From Streptomyces sp. 150FB (GTDB lineage Bacteria; Actinomycetota; Actinomycetes; Streptomycetales; Streptomycetaceae): a DNA stretch of 63,886 nt. Under the pieces are notes generated by a model. It had not been told where the DNA came from, did not search any database, and saw only the letters and a list, made by a program, of their open reading frames with translations. A program made the translations under genes and the position numbers. Numbering within the stretch: position 1 is the stretch's first letter; each line of letters opens with the position of its first letter. The DNA lies in NCBI RefSeq assembly GCF_000818195.1, contig NZ_JTHL01000001.1:9007040-9070925 (forward strand). Direction: 5' to 3'. Shown one piece after another: positions 7,856-16,452 of this stretch.

Positions 7856-9439
7856 GTGATACGCATCGGATTGATCGTTCTGGCGGTGGCAGCGGCTCTC
7901 GCGGCGGTGGGCGCGGCCGTCCGGGTCTCGCCGTGGTGGTGTTTCGCCGCCGTACCGCTTGTCCTCGTGGGCCTGCTCGGGGTCTTCGACCTGGTGCAGC
8001 GCAGGCATTCCGTCCTGCGCAACTACCCCGTCCTCGGGCACGCCCGCTACCTGCTGGAGCGCATACGTCCCGAGTTGCAGCAGTACTTCGTGGAGCGGAA
8101 CTTCGACGGCCGCCCGTTCGACCGCGATGTCCGCAGCATCGTGTATGAGCGGGCCAAGGGCACCGATGCCGAGGAGCCGTACGGGACCGAACGTGACGTC
8201 TACCGGCCGGGCTTCGAGTTCCTCGTACCGTCGATGGCGCCCTGTCCCGTACCCACAACGCCGCCGCGCGTACGCATCGGCGGCCCCGACTGCGCCCGTC
8301 CGTACGACATGGCACTTCTGAACGTGTCCGCCATGAGCTTCGGTTCCCTCTCCTCGAACGCCGTCCTGGCCCTCAACCGGGGTGCCGCCGCGGGAGGTTT
8401 CGCCCAGGACACGGGCGAGGGCGGCCTGTCGGAGTACCACCTGCGGCCGGGCGGCGACCTGGTCTGGGAGATCGGCACGGGCTACTTCGGATGCCGCACC
8501 GGGGACGGGGAGTTCGACCCCGCGGAGTTCGCGGACAAGGCGGCGCGGGACCAGGTGAAGTGTGTTTCCCTCAAGCTCTCGCAGGGAGCCAAGCCCGGTA
8601 TCGGCGGTGTGCTTCCCGGTGCCAAGGTCAACGCGGAGATCGCCCGGGTACGGGATGTGCCGCAGGGCCGTACCGTGGTGTCACCCCCGTACCACCAGGT
8701 GTTCTCCACCCCGCGCCAACTGGTGCGTTTCGTGGCCAGGATGCGGGAGCTGTCCGGCGGCAAGCCCGCCGGGTTCAAACTCTGCCCCGGCTCGCGGAGC
8801 CAGTTCCTCGCCGTGTGCAAGGCCATGATCGAGGAGGGCACAGGCCCGGACTTCATCGTCGTCGACGGCGCGGAGGGCGGCACCGGGGCCGCGCCCCTCG
8901 AGTTCGCCGACCACGTGGGCACACCGCTCACCGAGGGACTGCTCATGGTGCACAACGCACTCGTCGGCACCGGCCTGCGCGACCGGATCAGGATCGGCGC
9001 GAGTGGCAAGATCGCCACGGGTGCCGATCTGGTCAAACGGCTGGTGCAGGGCGCCGATTACGGCAACGCGGCGCGCGCCATGATGTTCGCGGTGGGCTGC
9101 GTCCAGGCGCAGCGCTGCCACACCAACACCTGCCCGACGGGTGTCACCACCCAGGACCCCCGGCGCGCCCGCGCCCTGGACGTCGGCGACAAGTCGGAGC
9201 GCGTCCGGCGCCTCCAGGAGGCGACGGTGGCGAGCAGCCTGCAGATCATGGCATCCATGGGAGTGACCGATCCGTCCGAGCTGCGCCCGCACATGCTGCG
9301 CCGGCGGATCGACGCGCACAGCGTGCGCTCCTTCGACGAGATGTACGAGTGGCTCGCGCCCGGCCAGTTGCTGGCCGAACCGCCGTCGACGTGGGCCGCC
9401 GACTGGCTGGCCGCCGACCCCGACCACTTCGCCGTATGA
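7856..9439 (+). CDS. Membrane-anchored glutamate-synthase-like FMN/Fe-S protein
   Basis: A 527-residue protein of the FMN-binding glutamate synthase family. Two N-terminal hydrophobic segments (residues ~4-45) anchor it. The rest is the GltS alpha/beta barrel with SAMSFGSLS, GEGG, KLSQGAKPGIGG and GAEGGTGAAP, and the [3Fe-4S] motif C-x5-C-x4-C at Cys415, Cys421 and Cys426. It lacks the glutaminase domain of true GltB, so the nitrogen donor and product are unclear; archaeal-type glutamate synthase or another FMN oxidoreductase are options. The start is uncertain: GTG 7856 fits the membrane segment, GTG 7823 is an alternative. Confidence 0.85.
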   Translation: MIRIGLIVLAVAAALAAVGAAVRVSPWWCFAAVPLVLVGLLGVFDLVQRRHSVLRNYPVLGHARYLLERIRPELQQYFVERNFDGRPFDRDVRSIVYERAKGTDAEEPYGTERDVYRPGFEFLVPSMAPCPVPTTPPRVRIGGPDCARPYDMALLNVSAMSFGSLSSNAVLALNRGAAAGGFAQDTGEGGLSEYHLRPGGDLVWEIGTGYFGCRTGDGEFDPAEFADKAARDQVKCVSLKLSQGAKPGIGGVLPGAKVNAEIARVRDVPQGRTVVSPPYHQVFSTPRQLVRFVARMRELSGGKPAGFKLCPGSRSQFLAVCKAMIEEGTGPDFIVVDGAEGGTGAAPLEFADHVGTPLTEGLLMVHNALVGTGLRDRIRIGASGKIATGADLVKRLVQGADYGNAARAMMFAVGCVQAQRCHTNTCPTGVTTQDPRRARALDVGDKSERVRRLQEATVASSLQIMASMGVTDPSELRPHMLRRRIDAHSVRSFDEMYEWLAPGQLLAEPPSTWAADWLAADPDHFAV

Positions 9440-9655
9440 GCCGCCCGTAGCCGGAATCCGCCGGCCGGCCGAGGCTGCCGGACCGTACACACGCAGTACC
9501 CGGCGGCCGTACCCGGCGCCTCCGCCGAAGCGCGCCGCGCGGCAGGCCAGCCGCATAATCGAAACACTTTGCTCATATCTGATCGCTCAGCGTAATCAAA
9601 TTGTCATGTCATCACGTCATCACCCTGTCAATGTCATGGCGCCAAGGAGACCCCG

Positions 9656-10678
9656 ATGCCTCAGCTTTCTTCCCCCGATCGTGCCGCGTCAGCCGAGGTG
9701 GGAACCAGTCCCGGTTTCTCCGCCGAGGAATCCCGACGCCGGACGGCCGAGGGGTTCGCCACCCGTGTGTCCGCCCTGGCTGACGATTTCCCCCTGCCGG
9801 GGGGCGGCCGGACAGGCGAGCGGTTCGCGGCTCTGACGTCGGCCGGGGAGCAGGACGTGTGCGTGGCCCGTCTGCTGGAGGGGCATGTGGACGCTGCGGC
9901 GATTCTGGCGGAGCTCGGCGGCCCGCCGCCCCGCGCGGGGGAGCGATGGGCGGTGTGGGCGGCGGAACCACCCGGTGAGGGGCTGACCGCCGAGAGGTCC
10001 GGCGCCGGGTGGGTGCTGAACGGACTCAAGCAGTACTGCTCCGGCGCCCACATCTGTACGCACGCCCTGGCGACGGCGGAGGCACCCGACGGGCGCCGGC
10101 TCTTCCGCGTCGGCCTCGGCGCGGGCACCCGGCCCGTGCCCGGTACCTGGCAGGCCCTCGGCATGGCCGGCAGTGACACCCCGGACGTCCGCTTCGACGA
10201 CGTCCCCGCCGAACCGCTCGGGGACGTCGAGTCGTACGTACACCGGCCCGGCTTCCAGCACGGCGGCATCGGCGTGGCGGCCTGCTGGTACGGAGGGGCG
10301 CGAGCGGTCGCCCGTACCCTGCTGGAGTCCGCCGTCGGGCGCGGCGAACCGTTCACACGCGCTCACCTCGGCGCCGTCGACATGCGCCTCCACGCCGCCG
10401 GGGCGGTTCTCGACCAGGCGGCTCGCGACATCGACGACGACCCTCTCGACGCCGCCGGCACGGCCCGGCAGCGGGGTCTGCGGGTACGTGCCTTCGTCGA
10501 GTCGGTGTGCGCGGACGTCCTCACCCATGTCGGCCGGGCCACCGGAGCCGGCCCGCTGTGTCACGACGAACGCCACGCGCGCGCCGCCGCCGACCTCGCC
10601 GTCTACATCCGGCAGCACCACGCGGAACGCGACCTCGCCGAACTCGGCGGGCTCGTCGCGGGGAAGGGATCGCTGTGA
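9656..10678 (+). CDS. Short acyl-CoA dehydrogenase-like protein
   Basis: A 340-residue protein with the acyl-CoA dehydrogenase fold: a middle beta domain (WAVWAAEPPGEGLTAERSG, GWVLNGLKQYCSGA) and a C-terminal helical domain. It is shorter than the usual ~380 residues and the usual N-terminal helical domain is reduced. AAGGAG precedes ATG 9656. It is the first gene of a four-gene operon whose members all overlap by four bases, ending with deacetylase, methyltransferase and glycosyltransferase. It may oxidise an acyl or flavin-activated intermediate on a glycoconjugate; this is inferred from context only. Confidence 0.75.
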   Translation: MPQLSSPDRAASAEVGTSPGFSAEESRRRTAEGFATRVSALADDFPLPGGGRTGERFAALTSAGEQDVCVARLLEGHVDAAAILAELGGPPPRAGERWAVWAAEPPGEGLTAERSGAGWVLNGLKQYCSGAHICTHALATAEAPDGRRLFRVGLGAGTRPVPGTWQALGMAGSDTPDVRFDDVPAEPLGDVESYVHRPGFQHGGIGVAACWYGGARAVARTLLESAVGRGEPFTRAHLGAVDMRLHAAGAVLDQAARDIDDDPLDAAGTARQRGLRVRAFVESVCADVLTHVGRATGAGPLCHDERHARAAADLAVYIRQHHAERDLAELGGLVAGKGSL

Positions 10679-11439
10679 CCGCGCACGCCGAGGGACAGCG
10701 GGAGTACGCCGACCCCATCCAGGCGCCCGGCACCGACGAGATCCACTGGCGGACCTGGACGGGCTGGGAGAGGCTGCCCGACTTCCGGCTGCCCACCTCG
10801 GGCCGGGTGGTGGTCGTCGCCGCCCACCCCGACGACGAAGTCCTCGGAGCGGGAGGCGCCATCGCGCGGCTGCGCGAGACGGGCGTCGAGGTGACGGTGG
10901 TGTCCGTCACGGACGGGGAGCGGTCCCATGCCGCCAGCGGTGCCGTAACCCCGGCCGACCTGGCCGGCATCCGGCGCCTGGAGCTGCGGGACGCGCTGTC
11001 CCACCTCGGAGGGGCGGACATCGTCCCCTTGCACGTGCCCGACACCGAAGTGGCACAGCACGAGGACCGCGTGACCGACACCCTTCGCCGCGTACTGAGC
11101 GGTGCGCGGCTGTGCCTCGCTCCCTGGACCGGTGATCTGCACAGCGACCACGAGGCGGCCGGGCGGGCGGCGCTGGCCGCCTCCCGCGACCTCGGGGTGC
11201 GGTGCGCGGCGTACCCGGTGTGGATGTGGCACTGGGCGGCCCCCGGGGACACGCGCGTGCCCTGGTCGACAGCCGAGCGTGTCCGCCTGCCCGCTCCCGT
11301 ACTGGAGCGCAAGCGCCGGGCCGTCGGTTGTTTCGTGAGCCAGACCGAGCCGCTGGGCCCGCTCGCCGAGGACGCGGCGATCCTCCCACCGGACGAACTC
11401 GCCCACCATCTGCGGCCCTTCGAGGTGGTCTTCACATGA
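10675..11439 (+). CDS. PIG-L (LmbE-like) deacetylase
   Basis: A 254-residue zinc-dependent de-N-acetylase of the PIG-L family. The metal-binding AHPDDEVLG motif is near residue 50 and the downstream SDHEAAG motif completes the site. GTG 10675 overlaps the stop of the preceding gene (GTGA). Family members remove acetyl groups from N-acetylglucosamine-type substrates (MshB, Mca, LmbE). Context with a glycosyltransferase and methyltransferase suggests a small glycoconjugate. Confidence 0.88.
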   Translation: MTAHAEGQREYADPIQAPGTDEIHWRTWTGWERLPDFRLPTSGRVVVVAAHPDDEVLGAGGAIARLRETGVEVTVVSVTDGERSHAASGAVTPADLAGIRRLELRDALSHLGGADIVPLHVPDTEVAQHEDRVTDTLRRVLSGARLCLAPWTGDLHSDHEAAGRAALAASRDLGVRCAAYPVWMWHWAAPGDTRVPWSTAERVRLPAPVLERKRRAVGCFVSQTEPLGPLAEDAAILPPDELAHHLRPFEVVFT

Positions 11440-12062
11440 ACCGGCCCGCTACGCCCGCCTCCTACTTCGAGGACATGTACCGAGGTGCCGACGATCCCTG
11501 GCACCTCGCGGAGCGGTGGTACGAGCGTCGGAAATACGATCTGACCGTCGCCGCGCTGCCACTTCCGCGCTACCGGCGGGCGTTCGAGCCCGCCTGCTCC
11601 GTCGGTGAACTCACCCGACGGCTGGCCGGTCGCTGCGACGCGGTGCTGGCCTGCGATCGTGTCGCCTCCGTCGTGGAGAGCACCGCACGGACGACCGCCG
11701 GGCTGCCGGGGGTGACGGTCCGGCAGTTGACGATCCCCGAGGAGTGGCCGGAAGGCACCTTCGACCTGATCGTGCTGTCCGAAGTCCTCTACTACCTCGA
11801 CGACACCGACGTCGACCGTGTCCTCGACCGCTCGGTGGCGACGCTCGAACCCGGCGGCACGCTGGCCACCGTGCACTGGAACCACCCCGTACGGGAACAC
11901 CTGAGCACCGGCAGCGGGATCGCCGGACGCCTGGCCGGCCTCCCCGGTCTCGCCCTGCTCGCCGACCACCGCGAGGACGACTTCGTGCTCCAGATCCACA
12001 CGCGCGTCGACGCGGACGGCCGGGCCGCCGCGAGCCCCGCCCGGCGGGAGGGTCTCGTATGA
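11436..12062 (+). CDS. NodS-like SAM-dependent methyltransferase
   Basis: A 208-residue protein of the NodS methyltransferase type, opening with SYFEDMYRGADDPWHLAERWYE and carrying the SAM-binding stretch AFEPACSVGELTRRLAGRC and the post-motif region FDLIVLSEVLYYL. NodS itself N-methylates the deacetylated end of a chito-oligosaccharide. Here the gene follows a deacetylase by ATGA overlap, which fits methylation of the amine the deacetylase would expose. Substrate unknown. Confidence 0.85.
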   Translation: MNRPATPASYFEDMYRGADDPWHLAERWYERRKYDLTVAALPLPRYRRAFEPACSVGELTRRLAGRCDAVLACDRVASVVESTARTTAGLPGVTVRQLTIPEEWPEGTFDLIVLSEVLYYLDDTDVDRVLDRSVATLEPGGTLATVHWNHPVREHLSTGSGIAGRLAGLPGLALLADHREDDFVLQIHTRVDADGRAAASPARREGLV

Positions 12063-12751
12063 CCATCGATGCCATCGCCGTTGTCGTCCCTGCACACAAC
12101 GAGGAAGAGCTGTTGCCGGCCGCCCTGCGGGCCCTGAAGCGGGCGGCCGTGGGCCCGGGCCTCGGTGAGGTGCGTATCGCGACGGTGGTGGTGGCCGACG
12201 CGTGCAGTGACCGTACCGCCGAAATCGCCATGGGCGCCGGGGCGTTGGTGGTTCCCACGCTCTGCCGCAATCCGGGCGCCGCACGCGCGGCCGGTGTCGC
12301 GTACGCGCTCGACCTGCTGGGCGGCGGGCGTACGTGGATCGCCTCCACCGACGCGGACAGCGTCGTACCACCGCACTGGCTCAGCTTCCAGTACGCGCGG
12401 GCACGTCAGGGGTGGGACGCCGTCGTCGGCACCGTGCGACTGCCGCCTTCTCTCCTTGCCTCCCGTCATTCGCTCCGCTACCACGCGGGCCGCCCGGCCT
12501 CGATCACCCCCTGGAACCACCCGCATGTGCACGGCGCGAATCTCGGTTTCAGCGCCGGCGCCTACCGGGACGCCGGCGGGTTCCGGTCCCTCGCTGTGGG
12601 CGAGGACCGCGCCCTGGTACGGGCGCTCCAGCGCCGGGGCCACCGCATCCTGCGGACCGACGAGTGCCCCGTTCTGACATCCGACCGGCTCCAGGCCCGC
12701 GCCGAGGGCGGATTCGCCCGCGACCTCGTGGCGCTCTCGGCGGGCGATTGA
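12059..12751 (+). CDS. Family 2 glycosyltransferase
   Basis: A 230-residue GT-A fold glycosyltransferase. IAVVVPAHNEEELLPAAL at the N-terminus and STDADSVVPPHWL (the DxD metal site) are typical of GT2, as is the later EDRALVRAL segment. It overlaps the methyltransferase gene by four bases and is last in the operon. No membrane segment is seen, so it acts at the cytosolic face or in the cytosol. Confidence 0.85.
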   Translation: MTIDAIAVVVPAHNEEELLPAALRALKRAAVGPGLGEVRIATVVVADACSDRTAEIAMGAGALVVPTLCRNPGAARAAGVAYALDLLGGGRTWIASTDADSVVPPHWLSFQYARARQGWDAVVGTVRLPPSLLASRHSLRYHAGRPASITPWNHPHVHGANLGFSAGAYRDAGGFRSLAVGEDRALVRALQRRGHRILRTDECPVLTSDRLQARAEGGFARDLVALSAGD

Positions 12752-12776
12752 CGGGGTCTGGATTGACGGGGTCTAG
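12747..12776. repeat. 15-bp tandem duplication between convergent genes
   Basis: ATTGACGGGGTCTGG is followed at once by ATTGACGGGGTCTAG. The repeat carries the stop of the glycosyltransferase and the stop of the convergent ATP-grasp gene. It looks like a recent slippage event. Confidence 0.75.
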
Positions 12777-14053
12777 TAGGTCCCGCCCAGGCGCAGTGTG
12801 GTGACGAGGCTGTCCTCCAACTCCTCTGTACGGCGCGGATCGGAGCCGATGACCGCGTACCGCCACTCGGATCCGGCGGCGGGACGGTCCGCGTACAGGA
12901 CAACGCCCTCGCCGCGGCCGGGTGTGTAGCTGAGGCCGGCGGCATCGAGCAGCTTCAGGGCCCCCGGGAAGGTATGGCTGACGGAGCTGTCGCGCTTGGC
13001 GATCAGCCAGGCGGGCTGCGGTCCGTCCCCGTGTCCGCCCCCGCTCAAGCGGGTCACCATGGCGTGCGGCGTTGTCGTCGCCGTACGCCGTACGTTGCTC
13101 TCGGTCGCGTACAGGGTTCCGTCCTCGGCCACCAGCGCGTCGATGCTGTACGGGCCCTGGTAGCCGTGGCCGCCCAGATGGCGTCCCAAGGCGAGCCCCC
13201 AGCGCTCCAGGTCCCGGTGGGTCGAGTCCGGGACGTCGCACAGGGGGGAGCGGTAGCCGATGAACGCGCCGTCGCGCGTCCGCATCTCACCCGTGAACAG
13301 GATTCGCGGCCCTGTCGGTTCGGCCAGGCACATCACACTGACTTCCTTCGTGTGACGGACGAACCGCTCCACGACCCAGGAGCTTCTCTGCGGTTCCACA
13401 CTGACCGGGTCGTCGTGGGAGAGGAACCGCAGGCCATGGCCGCCGGCTGACCGGTCCGCCTTGACCACCACTCGCTCGTGGCACGCGAGCAGTTCCGAGA
13501 CGGCTCGTGGAAGGTCGCTACCTTCGCAGGCACGCCCCTCGGGAATCCGGATGCCCAGTTCCTCCGCGGCACGGCGAAATCCGCTCTTCGTGTTGAGGCG
13601 GGTGACCGAGTGCACGACGCCGGGGCTGATGAGGTCGCGGGCGAAGGGGGATACGGGAACGCCCAGCGCGGCGGCGAGCGCGACCGACGGGGCGTCGAGG
13701 ATGGTGGGCAGCAGACGCGTCCCGGGGTGCCGCTGGGCGAGGCTCCTCAGCAGGTCGGTCAGCCCGTGGTGTCCGACGGCTTCGCCCGTTCCCATGTCGG
13801 GGAGGTCCGGTGCGACGACGATGTCGACCGCCCCGTGCTCCATCCCCAGCAGGCCGCTCGCGTAGCGTACGAACGCGTCCGAGAGCGGTACGGGAGTGAT
13901 CAGTACGTCGCCGGGCCGGCTCAGCCACATCTTTCGCGGCGCCTGCGCCGACCACCGGCGCACCACGTCCCTCTCGCCCAGGTCCACCGTCACGGCGGAG
14001 GCGAAATTGGCGAGAAAGATGAGCGGAGAGTCATCACCGTGCTCGGACACCAT
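12773..14053 (-). CDS. Pre-ATP-grasp / PGM1-like ligase
   Basis: A 426-residue protein starting at ATG 14053, which has GGGGGAAGG eight bases upstream; the longer frame beyond is not coding. It has a pre-ATP-grasp domain (residues ~10-170) and an ATP-grasp ligase core (VVVKADRSAGGHGLRFL, WVVERFV, and the late GYQGPYSIDALVAEDGTLYATESNVRRT with the metal-binding Glu and Asn). It resembles proteins annotated as PGM1-related peptide ligases, which join an amino acid to a peptide in pheganomycin biosynthesis. It is divergent from a short peptide gene and a methyltransferase. The true substrate is unknown. Confidence 0.8.
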   Translation of the reverse strand: MVSEHGDDSPLIFLANFASAVTVDLGERDVVRRWSAQAPRKMWLSRPGDVLITPVPLSDAFVRYASGLLGMEHGAVDIVVAPDLPDMGTGEAVGHHGLTDLLRSLAQRHPGTRLLPTILDAPSVALAAALGVPVSPFARDLISPGVVHSVTRLNTKSGFRRAAEELGIRIPEGRACEGSDLPRAVSELLACHERVVVKADRSAGGHGLRFLSHDDPVSVEPQRSSWVVERFVRHTKEVSVMCLAEPTGPRILFTGEMRTRDGAFIGYRSPLCDVPDSTHRDLERWGLALGRHLGGHGYQGPYSIDALVAEDGTLYATESNVRRTATTTPHAMVTRLSGGGHGDGPQPAWLIAKRDSSVSHTFPGALKLLDAAGLSYTPGRGEGVVLYADRPAAGSEWRYAVIGSDPRRTEELEDSLVTTLRLGGTY

Positions 14054-14320
14054 GGTGCAGGCCTTCCCCCGTCCGGCCCTGCGTACCGGATTCCCTGCCC
14101 GGCCCACCCGTAGGGACGCGGATGGGGCCGGAGCCCTGGAATCGACCTCCAGGGCGCTGATTCGCACGGTCGTGGAATCGATGGGATTCTGTCGGGGACG
14201 ACCAGGATGGGCCGGATGGGCTGGATGTTTTGTTATGGCGGCCGGGCCGCGGCCGGTGCCTGGCGGCGTGACCACCGAGGAAACCAACCGAGGCAACCAC
14301 GAGGAAAAGGGAGACTCGAC

Positions 14321-14413
14321 ATGGCGGTCACGTCCGTGCACCATGCCGCGTCTCCCCGGACCGTTCCGGATCGGACCGTGCGGCTGTCAAGCCCGCCGGG
14401 AGCCGCGTCGTGA
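14321..14413 (+). CDS. 30-aa peptide translationally coupled to methyltransferase
   Basis: ATG 14321 has AAAGGGAGA upstream with 7-base spacing and opens a 30-codon frame (begins MAVTSVHHAASPRTV, ends PPGAAS). Its stop overlaps the GTG start of the methyltransferase gene (GTGA). It may serve only for translational coupling. Because a PGM1-like peptide ligase is divergent from it, a role as a short substrate peptide is possible but speculative. No Cys and no obvious leader/core break are seen. Confidence 0.45.
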   Translation: MAVTSVHHAASPRTVPDRTVRLSSPPGAAS

Positions 14414-15093
14414 CCACCGCGCCTGCGGCGCCCGCGATATTGGGCAGACTTCTTACGCTGCCCGGTGTCTACGTGCCGCAGTCCGACAGCTTCCTCCTCG
14501 CGGAGGCCATGCGACGCGAGGGGATACGCGTCGGCATGGATGTGCTGGACGTGTGCACCGGAAGCGGGGCGCTGGGGCTGTACGCCGCCCGGCTGGGCGC
14601 GCGGGTCACCGCTGTCGACATCGGCCGTCGGGCGGTTCTGATCACCAGGCTGAACGCCCTGCTCGCACGGCGGCGTCTCATCGTGCGACGCGGCGATCTG
14701 ATGGCGTCGCTGCCCGCGAACTCGTTCGACGTGGTGGTCACCAATCCGCCCTACGTCCCGGGGCCCGGCGCGCATCCACCGTGCCGGGGCGCCGCACGGG
14801 CCTGGGACGCCGGTGCCAACGGCCGGGCTCTCGTGGACCGTATATGCGATTCCGCTCCCGCGGTTCTGCGTCCGCAGGGGGTGCTGTTGATGGTCCACTC
14901 CGCCCTGTGCGGAACGGACGCCACGCTGCGACGGCTGTCCCTGGCGGGCATGCGCGCCACGATCAGCGACCGTACGCACATCCCTTTCGGGCCGGTACTG
15001 CGCGAGCGCTTGTCCTGGTTGCGGGAACGTGGCTTGGTGGAGTCCCGCGAGGAGATGGAAGAACTGGTGATCATCCGTGCCGAGAAGATCTGA
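14410..15093 (+). CDS. HemK2/MTQ2-like methyltransferase
   Basis: A 227-residue class I SAM methyltransferase. PGVYVPQSDSFLLAEAM opens the fold, VLDVCTGSGALGLYAA is motif I, and VVVTNPPYVPGPG is the NPPY motif of Gln/Asn (or Lys) side-chain amide methyltransferases of the HemK2/MTQ2 group. The target may be a release-factor-like or other protein. GTG 14410 overlaps the short peptide gene and its 3' end overlaps the CDGSH gene by 17 bases, so all are one operon. Confidence 0.85.
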   Translation: MTTAPAAPAILGRLLTLPGVYVPQSDSFLLAEAMRREGIRVGMDVLDVCTGSGALGLYAARLGARVTAVDIGRRAVLITRLNALLARRRLIVRRGDLMASLPANSFDVVVTNPPYVPGPGAHPPCRGAARAWDAGANGRALVDRICDSAPAVLRPQGVLLMVHSALCGTDATLRRLSLAGMRATISDRTHIPFGPVLRERLSWLRERGLVESREEMEELVIIRAEKI

Positions 15094-15367
15094 CGATTTC
15101 CGCCGTGTGACCGCGTCCCGCGAGGGGCCCCTGCTGATCGAGGGGCCGGTGGAAGTGACTCTGGACGACGGCAGTGTGGTGTCATCGGAGCGGTTCACCG
15201 TAGCGATATGCGCGTGCGGTCGCAGTCGTAATTATCCCTGGTGCGACACCAGCCACCGCCGTCGCGCCAAGGCAGCCACCCATGACGACCAGGAATCAGG
15301 AGCAGAAGCGGAAACGGAAGCAGAAGCGGAAACGGAACGAGCCGACGGAAAGGGAGCAGCATGGTGA
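15077..15367 (+). CDS. CDGSH iron-sulfur protein
   Basis: A 96-residue protein with one CDGSH-type [2Fe-2S] site: C-x-C-x2-S-x3-P-x-C-D-x2-H in CACGRSRNYPWCDTSH (residues ~46-61). The three Cys and one His ligands are all present. A low-complexity acidic tail (AEAETEAEAETERADG) is encoded by hexamer repeats. GTG 15077 lies inside the end of the methyltransferase gene. It probably transfers electrons or Fe-S clusters for the redox enzyme that follows. Confidence 0.88.
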   Translation: MPRRSDDFRRVTASREGPLLIEGPVEVTLDDGSVVSSERFTVAICACGRSRNYPWCDTSHRRRAKAATHDDQESGAEAETEAEAETERADGKGAAW

Positions 15368-16395
15368 GCGTGCCCACCGACGTCAGGCAGGCCGACCCCG
15401 TGCTGCCCCAGCCGCGCGGCGCCCTGTCGTCCGCCGTGATCAGCTCGCTGCGCGGCACCGTCACCGCGCTGCCGCCGTACGAAGACGTGATGTCCGCCGA
15501 GCCGTACGGCGGCGACCTCCACCTCGCCCTCTACGCGCTGTACGAGCTCCACTACCGCGGTTTCGGGGGAGTGGCCGGCGACCGGGAGTGGGATCCGGAC
15601 CTGCTACGGCTGCGCGGCAGGCTGGAACAGCGCTTCCTGACGACTCTGCGTGCGGACGTTCCGGGGAACCCCGGCATCGACGAGGCCCTGGCCGGGCTGC
15701 TCGCGGAGCCGGTGGGCGACGACGGGAACAGTGTGAGCCACTACCTCCACGACGAGGGAGAACTGTGGCAGGTGCGGGAGTACGCGGCGCTGCGCTCCCT
15801 CTACCACCTGAAGGAGGCCGACCCCCACGCCTGGGTGATTCCCCGGCTGCGCGGGCGCGCCAAAGCGGCGATGGTGGCCATCGAATTCGACGAGTTCGGG
15901 GCCGGCCGGGCGGAGAACATCCACGCGCGGCTTTTCGCGAACCTGATGGCCGACCTGGGCCTGGACCCGTCGTACGGCAGCTACCTCGACGTCGCCCCCG
16001 ACGAGGTGCTGGCCACGGTCAACCTGATGTCGCTGCTCGGCCTGCACCGGAGCCTGCGCGGGGCCCTGGTGGGGCACTTCGCCTCGGTCGAGGTGACGTC
16101 CTCACCCGGCTCGCGGCGGTTGGCGGGGGCCATGCGCCGGGTGGCCGCCGGGCCGGCGGCCGAGCTGTTCTACGACGAGCATGTGGAAGCCGACGCGGTC
16201 CACGAACAGGTGGTCCGCCGGGATGTCATCGGTGGCCTGCTCGCCGACGAACCGGGACTCGAAGACGATGTCGTTTTCGGGATCGAGGCGACCGGCTTCC
16301 TCGAAGAGCGTCTGAGCGGGCATCTTCTCGCGAACTGGCGTGGCGGCCGTACGGCGCTCCGTGGGCCGCTCGACGACGGAGCGCCCGGCGCCTGA
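15361..16395 (+). CDS. Haem-oxygenase-like iron redox enzyme
   Basis: A 344-residue all-helical protein of the iron-containing redox enzyme family (haem-oxygenase-like diiron oxidase fold). The helix IEFDEFGAGRAENIHARLF and the later VEADAVHEQVVRRDV supply the Glu and His metal ligands expected. Relatives use two irons and O2 on amino acid- or fatty acid-derived substrates. ATG 15361 overlaps the end of the CDGSH gene, and the pair recurs in Streptomyces. Substrate unknown. Confidence 0.8.
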   Translation: MVSVPTDVRQADPVLPQPRGALSSAVISSLRGTVTALPPYEDVMSAEPYGGDLHLALYALYELHYRGFGGVAGDREWDPDLLRLRGRLEQRFLTTLRADVPGNPGIDEALAGLLAEPVGDDGNSVSHYLHDEGELWQVREYAALRSLYHLKEADPHAWVIPRLRGRAKAAMVAIEFDEFGAGRAENIHARLFANLMADLGLDPSYGSYLDVAPDEVLATVNLMSLLGLHRSLRGALVGHFASVEVTSSPGSRRLAGAMRRVAAGPAAELFYDEHVEADAVHEQVVRRDVIGGLLADEPGLEDDVVFGIEATGFLEERLSGHLLANWRGGRTALRGPLDDGAPGA

Positions 16396-16452
16396 CCGAG
16401 TCCGTCGGGCGCGGATCCCGGCCGCCGGGCGCCCGGCCGGGGAAGCGCCACC

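Noticed and set aside
10521..12371. A 616-codon minus-strand frame
   Set aside because: Shadow of the PIG-L, methyltransferase and glycosyltransferase genes, which have clear family motifs on the plus strand.
9656..12751. PIG-L deacetylase plus glycosyltransferase as MitC/MitB partners of a mitomycin pathway
   Set aside because: They lie ~27 kb from the first AHBA-type gene in a tight operon with unrelated genes, and the glycosyltransferase is a soluble GT2 without specific likeness that I can support. I treat the operon as independent.
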